Part shown: positions 1 through 6,105 of the stretch, piece by piece
Position numbering within the stretch: the stretch's first letter is position 1
Layout of the letters: each line of letters begins with the position of its first letter
Source of the DNA: DAORHV01 sp964434575
GTDB lineage: Bacteria > Patescibacteriota > Gracilibacteria > Peribacterales > Peribacteraceae
Assembly (NCBI GenBank): GCA_964434575.1
Contig: CAYSWB010000038.1
Coordinates: 1-7,065, forward strand
Direction of reading: 5' to 3'
Length of the DNA: 7,065 nucleotides
The notes under the pieces: generated by a model
What the model was told of the DNA's origin: nothing
Database searches by the model: none
The model's input: the letters and a program-made list of their open reading frames with translations, nothing else
Position numbers and translations under genes: made by a program

Positions 1-322
1 CCTCCAGCGTGATCTCGGAGCCCGAGATGGCGATGACGCCGCGGCTGTCGAAGGCTTCGATGTGCGCGCCGCTCATGCCAACGAACACGTGGTTGATGGG
101 CACGCCGGCCATGCGCTCGGCATCCTCCAGGGCTGAAATGATGTTGTGGATGGTTTCTTCGATATCGATGACATGGCCCTTGCGCATACCCAGCGACGGC
201 GAGATGCCGACACCGATGACGCTGGGGACCTGTCCCCCTTCGGCTCCGTCCACCACGGCGACGACGGTGCGGATCTTGGCGCTACCGACATCGAGACTGG
301 AAACAACGCTTTCTTTGGCCAT
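1..322 (-). CDS. ftsA: Cell division protein FtsA, N-terminal part (cut by window edge)
   Basis: Actin-like ATPase that tethers FtsZ filaments to the membrane at the division site. The first 107 codons are present; the gene continues past the left edge. The product starts MAKESVVSSLDVGSAKIRTV, holding the phosphate-1 loop of the actin/Hsp70 fold (D-x-G at residues 11-13). It continues with the FtsA pattern GMRKGHVIDIEETIHNI, then ISALEDAERMAG and HVFVGMSGAHIEAFDSRGVI, which match the start of the FtsA-specific 1C (SHS2) subdomain. The start is the ATG at 322-320, the first in a natural FtsA N-terminus. The bases upstream are pyrimidine-rich and show no Shine-Dalgarno sequence. It lies 268 bp downstream of the exonuclease gene on the same strand and probably has its own promoter in that AT-rich gap. 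ftsZ would be expected further left, but that cannot be checked here. Confidence 0.92.
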   Translation of the reverse strand, partial: MAKESVVSSLDVGSAKIRTVVAVVDGAEGGQVPSVIGVGISPSLGMRKGHVIDIEETIHNIISALEDAERMAGVPINHVFVGMSGAHIEAFDSRGVIAISGSEITLE

Positions 323-590
323 GGTAGGGAGAGGGTAAGTGGGAAAAGTGGAAACGATGCAAGACCCGGCTCGACCGGGCACGCGACAAAACATTTGGAG
401 TCTAGAGCCCTATCAAAAGCCCGCAATAGGACATTGATCATCTTTGGTACTCATGCGTGTGAAAAATGAGCACAAAAATATTTCATAAGTTTCCCGAACA
501 CATCAGCAAACCAAATCGAGAAAACACTTTTTGTGTTCATCGAAAAAAGCCTGTGCATAAAAGTTGTTCATAGCTGTTTTGACGCTTGCG
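323..590. other. AT-rich intergenic region upstream of ftsA
   Basis: This 268-bp gap separates the exonuclease stop from the ftsA start and is clearly richer in A+T than the flanking genes. No ORF in it has convincing coding character. It holds a dyad at 447-473, a small hairpin at 523-537 (AACAC, TTTTT loop, GTGTT) and a GC-rich hairpin at 365-379 (CCCGG, loop CTCGA, CCGGG). It probably contains the ftsA promoter and leader, but I cannot point to a convincing -35/-10 pair. No classic terminator for the exonuclease gene is visible. Confidence 0.6.
447..473. promoter_or_regulatory. Imperfect inverted repeat upstream of ftsA (possible operator or hairpin)
   Basis: The arms GTACTCAT (447-454) and ATGAGCAC (466-473) pair at 7 of 8 positions around an 11-base spacer. 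The dyad is about 125 bp upstream of the ftsA ATG in an AT-rich stretch. It could be a regulator binding site or an RNA hairpin in the ftsA leader. No T-run follows in either direction, so it is not a standard terminator. Confidence 0.35.
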
Positions 591-1580
591 CTAGAGCAAA
601 GAAAGTTGTGACGATGCACCATCCGGCGAGCCCTGCTGCTTGCGCTTCTTGGCTGCCGCGATGGCTGCTTCTGGGACGGGCACCGGCTGGAAACGGCTTT
701 TACCGTAGGGTTGCTCACTCAGCGAAATCAAACGCTTGGTCAGCATGACGAAACTGAGGTCCTGGAAGACCTCCAAAGCCTTGGGTGTATCGAGATGTGT
801 AAGCTCCAGCTCCTCCAGTGACAGGGGCAAGGGCATGTCGCAGACCAGCTCAGCCATCTTCTTGCAGAAGAACGCCGATTCTTTGTCCTTTTCGAGCTTG
901 GTCCGCCACGAATCCTTCACCTCGGCCAGGTTGGCATACAGCTTCTCCAGCGTGCCGTACTTCTGCAGCAGGGCTTCCGCCGCCTTGGGGCCGATGCCCA
1001 TGACGCCGTGGAGGTTATCCGAGTTATCCCCCACCAGCCCCTTATAGGAAGGGATCTGGTCGGGCGTGACGCCGTACTTCTTCAGCACCTCGGCCGCGCC
1101 CATGTACTCGGGCATCTGGTATCCCTTGTGCGGGATGGCGATCTTGATCTCGTCCGAGGCCAGCTGGAACAAGTCCCGGTCGCCGGAGATGATGGTCACG
1201 CGGCCGCCGGCCTTGGCGTAGGCCTTGGCATAGGCGCATGCGAAATCATCGGCCTCGTAGCCGCCGCCTTCCACGCGCTTCAAGCCCAGGGCATCGATGA
1301 CACGGAACACGTGCGGGACCTGCGGGTAGAAATCATCCGGGGTGGCCGCGCGGCCGGCCTTGTACTCCTCGTACTGCTCGTGGCGAAACGTCTTCTCGTC
1401 GGCATCGAAACAGAAGAGCAGGGCATCCGGCTCCTCGGTTTTGAGGATGTTGATGAGCATGGACGTGAACCCGAAGGCGGTGTTGATCTGCTCTCCTTTG
1501 GCGTTTTTCATGCTCCTGGGAATGGCCCAATACGCCCTATAGAGGAGGTGGTGGCCGTCGATGATCACGAGGTGTTTCAT
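591..1580 (-). CDS. Standalone 5'-3' exonuclease (DNA polymerase I N-terminal nuclease / FEN family)
   Basis: A 329-aa protein matching the 5' nuclease domain of DNA polymerase I, which removes RNA primers and 5' flaps in lagging-strand synthesis and repair. Visible motifs include the N-terminal metal-binding Asp8 (VIIDGHHLLYRAYWA), FDADEKTFRHEQYEEYKAGR (58-77), the acidic cluster GYEADDF (107-113) and IISGDRDLFQL (130-140). The helix-3-turn-helix DNA-binding motif GDNSDNLHGVMGIGPKAA lies at 184-201. There is no 3'-5' exonuclease or polymerase domain; the protein ends shortly after the nuclease domain with a probably disordered Lys-rich tail (about 300-329). The last five residues, QLSLL, resemble a bacterial sliding-clamp-binding motif. 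The ATG at 1580 is preferred because the conserved domain begins exactly there. An upstream extension to 2075 would overlap the GlgA-like gene antisense and has no domain character. AAGGA about 11 bases upstream is a possible weak ribosome binding site. Confidence 0.93.
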   Translation of the reverse strand: MKHLVIIDGHHLLYRAYWAIPRSMKNAKGEQINTAFGFTSMLINILKTEEPDALLFCFDADEKTFRHEQYEEYKAGRAATPDDFYPQVPHVFRVIDALGLKRVEGGGYEADDFACAYAKAYAKAGGRVTIISGDRDLFQLASDEIKIAIPHKGYQMPEYMGAAEVLKKYGVTPDQIPSYKGLVGDNSDNLHGVMGIGPKAAEALLQKYGTLEKLYANLAEVKDSWRTKLEKDKESAFFCKKMAELVCDMPLPLSLEELELTHLDTPKALEVFQDLSFVMLTKRLISLSEQPYGKSRFQPVPVPEAAIAAAKKRKQQGSPDGASSQLSLL

Positions 1581-1644
1581 GCAAGGCAGTATCCTTGGGC
1601 TTTGTGCCCTTGTCACGCCGGGAAACGGGCCATGGAAAGAAAAG

Positions 1645-1650
1645 TATACT
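1645..1650 (-). promoter_or_regulatory. Candidate -10 box for the exonuclease gene (palindromic AGTATACT)
   Basis: The sequence AGTATACT at 1643-1650 is a perfect palindrome, so it offers a TATACT -10 hexamer to either strand. Read on the minus strand it lies 64 bases upstream of the exonuclease ATG. No good -35 hexamer sits at 16-18 bp. Assignment rests only on the hexamer and its position in a divergent intergenic region. Confidence 0.4.
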
Positions 1651-1708
1651 GCAAAACAATTGATGGTTGCCGCAACAACCCCTGCGGGCGCCAGAGCCAA
1701 AAAACGGG

Positions 1709-1714
1709 TATAAT
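1709..1714 (+). promoter_or_regulatory. Candidate -10 box (TATAAT) for the GlgA-like gene
   Basis: A perfect TATAAT follows GGG and lies 23 bases before the ATG at 1738. Transcription starting about 7 bases downstream would give a leader of only about 17 nt. No TTGACA-like -35 hexamer is found at the usual spacing, where the sequence is GC-rich. Confidence 0.5.
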
Positions 1715-1737
1715 AAAGAGAACACACAAACAACCCC

Positions 1738-2364
1738 ATGACCCAGCTCTCCCCCGCGTACGACAACAAGATTCCGCGCAAATATTGCGCCCGTACGATC
1801 GAGCATAAAATGGAGAACAAGAAAGCACTGCAGGAGCAACTGGGCTGGCCGGTGGAACCCAAGCAGGCCATCGTCTGCATTTCGACGGGCATGACCGACG
1901 CGCTCGGCGGCGAGCTGATGGAGAAAGTGCTCGACGGCATTTTGGAGCTGCCGGTCGCGCTGCTCATCCGCGGCCGCGGATCGTCCAAGTACGGAGAGTT
2001 CTTCACCAAGCTTGCGAAGGGCAACGGCCACCGCATCAAGATCATCCCCGATGACGAGATGAACCTGCGCCGCATGCTGGCCGGCTCCGACGTGGGACTC
2101 TTCTTCGCCCCGCAACAGGACCCCGACGAGCTGGAGAACGCCCTGCGCTACGGCGTGATCCCGGTGAGCATGCCCGCCGAGGAGCTGGAGGACTACAACC
2201 CGGTCCAGGAGAGCGGCAACGCGTTCGTCTACCAGGAAGCCACCCACTGGCAGTGTTTCGCCAGCGTGGTTCGCGCGCTCGAGACGTTCAAATTCCCCTA
2301 CGATTGGCGGACCATCCAGCGCAACGCGATGGAGGCCATGGAGGAGCGCGACGGCAAGAAGTAG
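1738..2364 (+). CDS. Orphan GlgA-like (GT5) glycosyltransferase C-terminal lobe, probably catalytically impaired
   Basis: A 208-aa protein that aligns along its length with the C-terminal Rossmann lobe of glycogen/starch synthase. The segment TIEHKMENKKALQEQLGWPV (20-39) matches the GlgA interdomain pattern 'ENKxxLQxxLGL'. ALRYGVIPVSMP (135-146) matches the GlgA 'YGLKYGTxPLVR' region, and DWRTIQRNAMEAM (189-201) matches its C-terminal helix. The N-terminal acceptor-binding lobe (about 240 aa, with the KTGGL loop) is absent, and upstream is only a divergent promoter region. The places corresponding to E. coli GlgA SRLTSQKG (R300, K305) and FEPCGL (E377) read STGMTDALGG and QDPDEL here, so nucleotide-sugar chemistry looks unlikely. 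It may be a pseudoenzyme, a binding or regulatory subunit, or a decaying remnant. The intact frame and domain-length start favour an expressed protein. No Shine-Dalgarno is visible. It converges on the acidic-protein gene. Confidence 0.72.
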   Translation: MTQLSPAYDNKIPRKYCARTIEHKMENKKALQEQLGWPVEPKQAIVCISTGMTDALGGELMEKVLDGILELPVALLIRGRGSSKYGEFFTKLAKGNGHRIKIIPDDEMNLRRMLAGSDVGLFFAPQQDPDELENALRYGVIPVSMPAEELEDYNPVQESGNAFVYQEATHWQCFASVVRALETFKFPYDWRTIQRNAMEAMEERDGKK

Positions 2365-2376
2365 CCGATCCCCTCG

Positions 2377-2547
2377 TTAGAAGTCCTCGCCGATGCCTTC
2401 GATGCCGAGCGGGTTTTTTTCGTCGTCGTCTTCTTCGCCGCCGTCTTCATCGAAATCCAGGCTGTCGTCGTCCAAGACGAAGCCGTCATCCTTGTTGAAA
2501 TCGTCATCATCGTCGTCGCCGATCAGGGAAGGAATGAACAGTTCCAT
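2377..2547 (-). CDS. Small extremely acidic protein, 56 aa
   Basis: I do not recognise a named family. The product has 18 Asp and 7 Glu among 56 residues against only two Lys, for a net charge near -23. It opens with a hydrophobic MELFIPSLIG, followed by a run of six Asp (11-16), further Asp/Glu clusters at 26-28 and 38-43, and a C-terminal NPLGIEGIGEDF. Such a chain is almost certainly disordered; it might mimic nucleic acid, bind metal or act as an acidic partner peptide, but nothing here decides this. Support for a real gene: intact frame from ATG to TAA, a candidate promoter about 31 bases upstream, and placement between two convincing genes. No Shine-Dalgarno is present. Its stop lies 12 bp from the stop of the converging GlgA-like gene, with no terminator between. 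Low complexity makes chance coding a possible alternative. Confidence 0.62.
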   Translation of the reverse strand: MELFIPSLIGDDDDDDFNKDDGFVLDDDSLDFDEDGGEEDDDEKNPLGIEGIGEDF

Positions 2548-2578
2548 AGCGGGGATCGAGAGGAGGAATTACCCGCGA

Positions 2579-2606
2579 AGTATAATAGGAAGCGTTCTCG
2601 GCGCAA
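2579..2606 (-). promoter_or_regulatory. Candidate promoter for the acidic small protein (box readable on both strands)
   Basis: On the minus strand, TTGCGC (2606-2601) and TATACT (2584-2579) are separated by 16 bp. An alternative -35, TTGACC, lies at 2612-2607. The -10 ends 31 bases before the ATG at 2547. The same AGTATAAT stretch gives a TATAAT at 2581-2586 on the plus strand, which could serve the Sel1 gene with a leader of about 90 nt, though without a clear -35. Confidence 0.5.
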
Positions 2607-2681
2607 GGTCAAAAAAGCCGCCCGGGCCAGCGCCGGAACCACGGTTTTCCCCGGACGCTTTTATGGGTACACTGACCCGGT

Positions 2682-3404
2682 ATGCGTCGCACTCTTTCCA
2701 CCATCATCATCGGCACTCTTTCGCTCGCCCTGTGGGCGTGCAACCCAGCAACCCCGGCCACTCCGAGCACGGGCAGCGGCAGCGCCGCACCGGTCGAAAC
2801 GAAGGAATCCTTGGAAGTGAAGGCCAACGCCGGCAACAAGGATGCGCAATTCGAACTCGGCGCCCTCTACCACGACGGCCAGGGCGTGACCCGCGACTTC
2901 GCCAAGGCGATGGAATGGTTCGAGAAAGCCGCCGCGCAGGGTGAGGTGAAGTCCCAGTTCAACCTGGGCGTCATGTACTACACCGGCGAGGGCGTGAAGC
3001 AGGACTACACGAAAGCACGCGAGTGGTTCGAGAAGGCCGCCGAGGCCGGCAACCCGCGTTCGCAGTTCAACCTGGGCGTCATGCACTACCGCGGCGAGGG
3101 CGTGAAGCAGGACTTCTCCAAGGCGCTCACGCTGTTCCGCCAGGCCGCCGAGCAGAACTTCAACGAAGCGCAATTCAACCTGGGCGTCATGTACGCCAAG
3201 GCCGAGGGAGTGCCCGCCGACGGCGTGCAGTCGTACATGTGGTTCGATCTGGCGCTGAAGCAGGGCAACCCCCAGGCCAAGACCGCCATCGACTCGCTGG
3301 TCCCCCAGCTGACCAAGGAAGAGATCACCGAAGCCAAGCGTCTCTCGGACGGCTACACCAAGAAGTTCGAGTCGCTGGCCAGCTCGGCCGCGGCCATGCA
3401 ATAG
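2682..3404 (+). CDS. Sel1-repeat (TPR-like) lipoprotein
   Basis: A 240-aa putative lipoprotein. MRRT starts a signal peptide whose hydrophobic core (5-18) runs into the lipobox LWAC, with the acylated Cys at residue 20. A Thr/Pro/Ser/Gly-rich linker (21-40) follows. Four tandem Sel1 repeats of about 36 residues occupy roughly 49-192. They share the pattern A-Q/S-F-x-L-G-x-M/L-Y...G-x-G-V...D-x-x-K-A...W-F-x-x-A, as in SQFNLGVMYYTGEGV and SQFNLGVMHYRGEGV. A final divergent half-repeat and helix (193-230) follow; the third and fourth repeats vary most. Sel1 solenoids are protein-protein scaffolds; here it would sit outside the cytoplasmic membrane, and the partner is unknown. The ATG at 2682 is chosen because it gives the complete signal peptide. 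There is no Shine-Dalgarno; a TACACT at 2668-2673 could be a -10 for a nearly leaderless mRNA. The gene ends 20 bp before a strong terminator. Confidence 0.9.
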   Translation: MRRTLSTIIIGTLSLALWACNPATPATPSTGSGSAAPVETKESLEVKANAGNKDAQFELGALYHDGQGVTRDFAKAMEWFEKAAAQGEVKSQFNLGVMYYTGEGVKQDYTKAREWFEKAAEAGNPRSQFNLGVMHYRGEGVKQDFSKALTLFRQAAEQNFNEAQFNLGVMYAKAEGVPADGVQSYMWFDLALKQGNPQAKTAIDSLVPQLTKEEITEAKRLSDGYTKKFESLASSAAAMQ

Positions 3405-3424
3405 GCATCCTCGACGCTCCATGG

Positions 3425-3449
3425 AAAAAGCGGCTTCAGGCCGCTTTTT
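3425..3449. terminator. Bidirectional rho-independent terminator
   Basis: A perfect 10-bp stem, AAAAAGCGGC (3425-3434) and GCCGCTTTTT (3440-3449), surrounds the 5-base loop TTCAG. T-runs occur on both strands. It lies 20 bp after the Sel1 gene stop on the plus strand. On the minus strand it contains the last codons and stop (TGA, 3438-3436) of the GIY-YIG gene, so it can end both converging transcripts. Confidence 0.93.
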
Positions 3450-3702
3450 TCTTGCGCCGTTTCAGCAGCGCGAGTTTCTCGGTCCGGCTCCAGCGCTTCA
3501 CTTCGGCCTCGCGCTTTCGCGCCTCCGAGAGGGTCGCGAATCGCTCGTGATGCACCATGCGCACGGGTAAGCGGGCGCGCGTGTACTTGGCACCCTTGCC
3601 GGCATTGTGCGTGGCTTCGCGATCCTTCAGATCCACGCACGTCCCGGCGTACAACGAACCGTCCGCGCACCGTGCCAGGTAGAAAAAATGCTTCTGCTTC
3701 AC
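3436..3702 (-). CDS. GIY-YIG domain protein of YhbQ/UPF0213 type
   Basis: An 88-aa single-domain GIY-YIG nuclease-fold protein. The two signature strands appear as FFYLARCADGSLYAGTC (6-22), where FYL replaces GIY and YAG replaces YIG. Next come THNAGKGAKYTRAR (31-44), typical of the YhbQ/UPF0213 group, and a helix with the likely metal-binding Glu65 in AREAEVK-like context (61-69). The C-terminus is strongly basic (KRRKKKAA). The family is linked to DNA repair or DNA processing, but its physiological role is unsettled. The start is GTG at 3702, since no ATG precedes the conserved strand. It is the last gene of the operon, 9 bp after the HTTM gene; GGTAAG upstream is at best a weak ribosome binding site. 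Its stop codon falls inside the loop of the terminator. Confidence 0.88.
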   Translation of the reverse strand: MKQKHFFYLARCADGSLYAGTCVDLKDREATHNAGKGAKYTRARLPVRMVHHERFATLSEARKREAEVKRWSRTEKLALLKRRKKKAA

Positions 3703-3711
3703 GGCGCGATC

Positions 3712-4620
3712 TTACCGCACCTCGGGCCCGGCCATCGCCGGGATCTTGGCGAACAGCCACTCGCGGATGCGCTCGGGCGGCGGGAACAATAGGTATGCCG
3801 GCAGCATGGCCAGGAACCAGCCCATGCCCAGGAATACCAGGATGAGGATGTGAAACGTGACGCCGGCGACGGTGCCGTACCAGCGGTAGCCCGGGACCCA
3901 CAGCCCGATGGGGATGATGAACTGGATGAATTCGACCACGTGCACCTGCACGTCGTACACCCACGGCCACGGGAACGTACGCACGAACCACAGCGACAGC
4001 GGCGTGGCCCAGATGCCCTGCTGGCTGTAGTACATCACTTCGCCGCCCTGCCAGGACGACAATACGAATTTCTGCCAGCACACGCCCACGTACGTGGCGG
4101 TGATCTGCACCTGGATGAGGCGGTGCGACAGCGCGCACACCGGCTTCCACGCCGTCCATGAACCATGCGCCAGACGCATGTCCAGGGAATACGTGCCGCC
4201 GGTGTTGCTGAACGTCAGCGCCAGGAGCACGAACAGGTACAGCAGGTCGAACGACGTGCCGAACTGGTGCAGCGAGATGAGCCAGAAGTACGTCGCCGCG
4301 CAGAACGCCACGACCGCCGCGCGCTGCGGGCGGAAGCCGATAGCCAGGCAAACGAGCGCGCACATCAGCACCGCATAGAGCGCCGCGGCCACCTGCACGG
4401 GCGGCGACTGCAGCAGCCATACGATGACGGGGTATCCCCAGTAGATCAGCGGCGTCTGGATGCCCTGGTTGGAAAACAGCTGCGGCACCGCCGGCAGTTT
4501 GTGCAACCAGTACCCGAACAGGAACACGCCGACCGCGATGCGCACCAGCGCAAGCGCATGGGGCGGGACGTCGCCCAGCCACCACCGGTCCCATGCGGCG
4601 AATATGCGACGGAGTGTCAT
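3712..4620 (-). CDS. HTTM-domain (vitamin K-dependent gamma-carboxylase-like / SdpB-like) membrane protein
   Basis: A 302-aa polytopic membrane protein with hydrophobic segments near 23-40, 75-95, 103-118, 123-137, 225-243, 250-266 and 267-280. The stretch RLIQVQITATYVGVCWQKF (167-185), followed by SSWQGGEVMYY, is the typical HTTM signature. Lys184 lies where gamma-glutamyl carboxylase has its catalytic-base lysine; that placement is from memory of the family, not a computed alignment. His257 in VTFHILILVFLGMGWF matches the conserved histidine helix. Bacterial HTTM proteins lack the carboxylase's lumenal domain, and this one has only a 20-residue tail, so SdpB-type is a better comparison than true carboxylase. 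The ATG overlaps the previous gene's TGA by 4 bases (ATGA), suggesting translational coupling with the short membrane protein upstream. The GIY-YIG gene follows after 9 bp. Confidence 0.85.
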   Translation of the reverse strand: MTLRRIFAAWDRWWLGDVPPHALALVRIAVGVFLFGYWLHKLPAVPQLFSNQGIQTPLIYWGYPVIVWLLQSPPVQVAAALYAVLMCALVCLAIGFRPQRAAVVAFCAATYFWLISLHQFGTSFDLLYLFVLLALTFSNTGGTYSLDMRLAHGSWTAWKPVCALSHRLIQVQITATYVGVCWQKFVLSSWQGGEVMYYSQQGIWATPLSLWFVRTFPWPWVYDVQVHVVEFIQFIIPIGLWVPGYRWYGTVAGVTFHILILVFLGMGWFLAMLPAYLLFPPPERIREWLFAKIPAMAGPEVR

Positions 4621-5108
4621 CGGAGGAAGGGATCGGAAATGAACTTCTTCACGCGCTCGTCACGGCGGGCCCACAGACCGTCGGGCGACAGCGGCCACTT
4701 GTTCCAGTACAAGATGACCAGCTCGTACTCGTTGCCCGCCTGCGCCTCGCGGTCGCGCAGGAGCTGCGCCAAACGCTGGTACGCCTGCATGCCTTCGGGG
4801 TTGTCGTGGAAGCTGCGGAACATGTTGAAGTACCCGCGCACCAGCCGCTCGCCGTACGTGGTGCCGAAACCGTAATACGGACCCAGATCCAATTCCTGGC
4901 GCGAGCCGTCGGCGCGGATGCCCTCGGCCCCCAGCTCGTGCACGTTCATGGAATACCCCTGGAACGGAGCCATCATCGCGTAGCTGACGAACACGACCTG
5001 CTTGCCGAACGGCGGCATGACGCGGAACAACGTGAAGCCCAGAGCGCAGATGCTGATGACGACGTACGTCAGGACGAGGACGTGGCCGAGGACGCGCTTC
5101 ACGGTCAT
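4617..5108 (-). CDS. Single-TM protein paired with HTTM gene (SdpA/DUF5819-like layout)
   Basis: A 163-aa protein with one N-terminal membrane segment (about 8-30) and a soluble, probably extracytoplasmic, remainder. Notable stretches are SYAMMAPFQGYSMNVHELGA (42-61), then ADGSRQELDL, and LAQLLRDREAQAGNEYEL followed by VILYWNKWPLSP (113-142). Size, topology and position directly before an HTTM gene match the small partners of HTTM proteins, such as SdpA or DUF5819 proteins next to SdpB-like proteins. The similarity is one of layout and general pattern, so the family assignment is an inference. The ATG at 5108 is preferred over an extended start at 5216, because the extension would overlap the upstream gene by about 100 bp and has no membrane or domain character. 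It lies 10 bp after the DUF2157-like gene and overlaps the HTTM gene by 4 bp. Confidence 0.82.
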   Translation of the reverse strand: MTVKRVLGHVLVLTYVVISICALGFTLFRVMPPFGKQVVFVSYAMMAPFQGYSMNVHELGAEGIRADGSRQELDLGPYYGFGTTYGERLVRGYFNMFRSFHDNPEGMQAYQRLAQLLRDREAQAGNEYELVILYWNKWPLSPDGLWARRDERVKKFISDPFLR

Positions 5109-5118
5109 ACGGCGGACG

Positions 5119-6099
5119 TTACTTCTTCGTGAAGTACTTGTTGTTGAACTGCACGGCGCCGTAACCGACGGCGATGAGCGCCAATCCGGCCATGACGAGC
5201 GCCAGCGGCCAACCAAGGTTCTCCTGGAAATACTCGCCCGTGATCTTGAGGATGTAGATCATCAGGAACATGGCGCCGAAGACCAGGAAGGACTTGGAGC
5301 GCAGATGGACGCTCAGGAACATCATGCCCAGCACCACGCCCGGGAAGAGCACCTCCCACAGGATGGACGCCTCCGGCGACCAGCCGCCCAGCCACAACGC
5401 GCCGCTGAGAATGCCGAGCGAACCGAAGCCGTACAGGAAGCCGGTGAAACCCTCTCGCCCGTTACGCTGGAAGTGGTACCCCAACAGCACATACGACAAG
5501 CCGGTGGCCACAAAGCGGTACGCGTAGAAGCGCCACCACGTGCCGTAGAACCATCCGGCGGACCCGACCATCCAGCTGGTGAGGGCGAAGAACAGCCACG
5601 TGCCGAACAGGATGGTAAACAGCAGGAAGACGTCTTTCTTGAAGGTGAAGAACGACGCGGCGAACATGGCCGTCAGCAGGCCGGACACGAGCGTGTTGGT
5701 GGACGCGTACTCGGTGTTGTACCCCGCCTGGTCGAACGTCACGAACAAACCCAAAGGCAGCAGCAGCGCGGCGATGAAGAAGAACGCCTGACCCATGCGC
5801 TCGGTGCGGGCGTCGCGCACGAACGCGAGTCCGGCGAAGTACGCGGCGATGCCGGAACCCAGCGTGGCGAGAATGCGCGTGAGCGGGCTGAATTCTGCCC
5901 AGTTCTGCGACACGAGGATGGCGATGCCGAGGAACACGATGCCGCCGCCGATGTAGTACATGATCTCGGAGATCTTCAGGCTGCGCATCGGCGAGCTGGA
6001 ATCCAGGCCCCTATCCATGGCCCCCAGGACTTCGTGGCGCGTGACGGTCTTGTTGCGGACGCCGTCGGTGACGGCCTCCAGGAGCGCGTGCTTCTGCAT
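5119..6099 (-). CDS. DUF2157-like polytopic membrane protein
   Basis: A 326-aa protein of unknown function. A short cytoplasmic N-terminus (1-44) is followed by about ten hydrophobic segments, near 45-64, 75-95, 103-121, 134-153, 157-178, 193-208, 218-238, 247-265, 270-288 and 296-314. The opening ISEIMYYIGGGIVFLGIAIL (43-62) and closing FGAMFLMIYILKITGEYF (274-291), then GWPLALVMAGLALIAVGY, are typical of DUF2157 predicted membrane proteins. No catalytic motif is apparent. It begins 6 bp after the upstream single-TM gene and ends 10 bp before the SdpA-like gene, so all are likely co-transcribed. In my recollection of CPR genomes, proteins of this type often accompany the 182-aa protein encoded just upstream. 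No Shine-Dalgarno is visible before the ATG at 6099. Confidence 0.85.
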   Translation of the reverse strand: MQKHALLEAVTDGVRNKTVTRHEVLGAMDRGLDSSSPMRSLKISEIMYYIGGGIVFLGIAILVSQNWAEFSPLTRILATLGSGIAAYFAGLAFVRDARTERMGQAFFFIAALLLPLGLFVTFDQAGYNTEYASTNTLVSGLLTAMFAASFFTFKKDVFLLFTILFGTWLFFALTSWMVGSAGWFYGTWWRFYAYRFVATGLSYVLLGYHFQRNGREGFTGFLYGFGSLGILSGALWLGGWSPEASILWEVLFPGVVLGMMFLSVHLRSKSFLVFGAMFLMIYILKITGEYFQENLGWPLALVMAGLALIAVGYGAVQFNNKYFTKK

Positions 6100-6105
6100 G
6101 GAAAA

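Noticed and set aside
1008..1808. 266-codon plus-strand frame opposite the exonuclease
   Set aside because: It is a shadow of the well-supported minus-strand exonuclease and crosses the divergent promoter region.
1581..2075. N-terminal extension of the exonuclease by 165 residues
   Set aside because: The Pol I nuclease domain starts naturally at the ATG at 1580. The extension lies antisense to the GlgA-like gene and has no recognisable domain.
2393..2944. Ser-rich plus-strand frame opposite the acidic gene
   Set aside because: The poly-Ser is the complement of the GAC/GAT Asp codons, and the frame then runs out of frame through the Sel1 gene.
3353..4594. 413-codon minus-strand frame across HTTM, GIY-YIG and the Sel1 end
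   Set aside because: It is out of frame with the HTTM and GIY-YIG genes, both of which have clear family motifs; the translation is Ala/Arg/Gly-rich noise.
3712..4620. True vitamin K-dependent gamma-glutamyl carboxylase
   Set aside because: The protein has only the membrane HTTM core and lacks the large C-terminal domain of the carboxylase.
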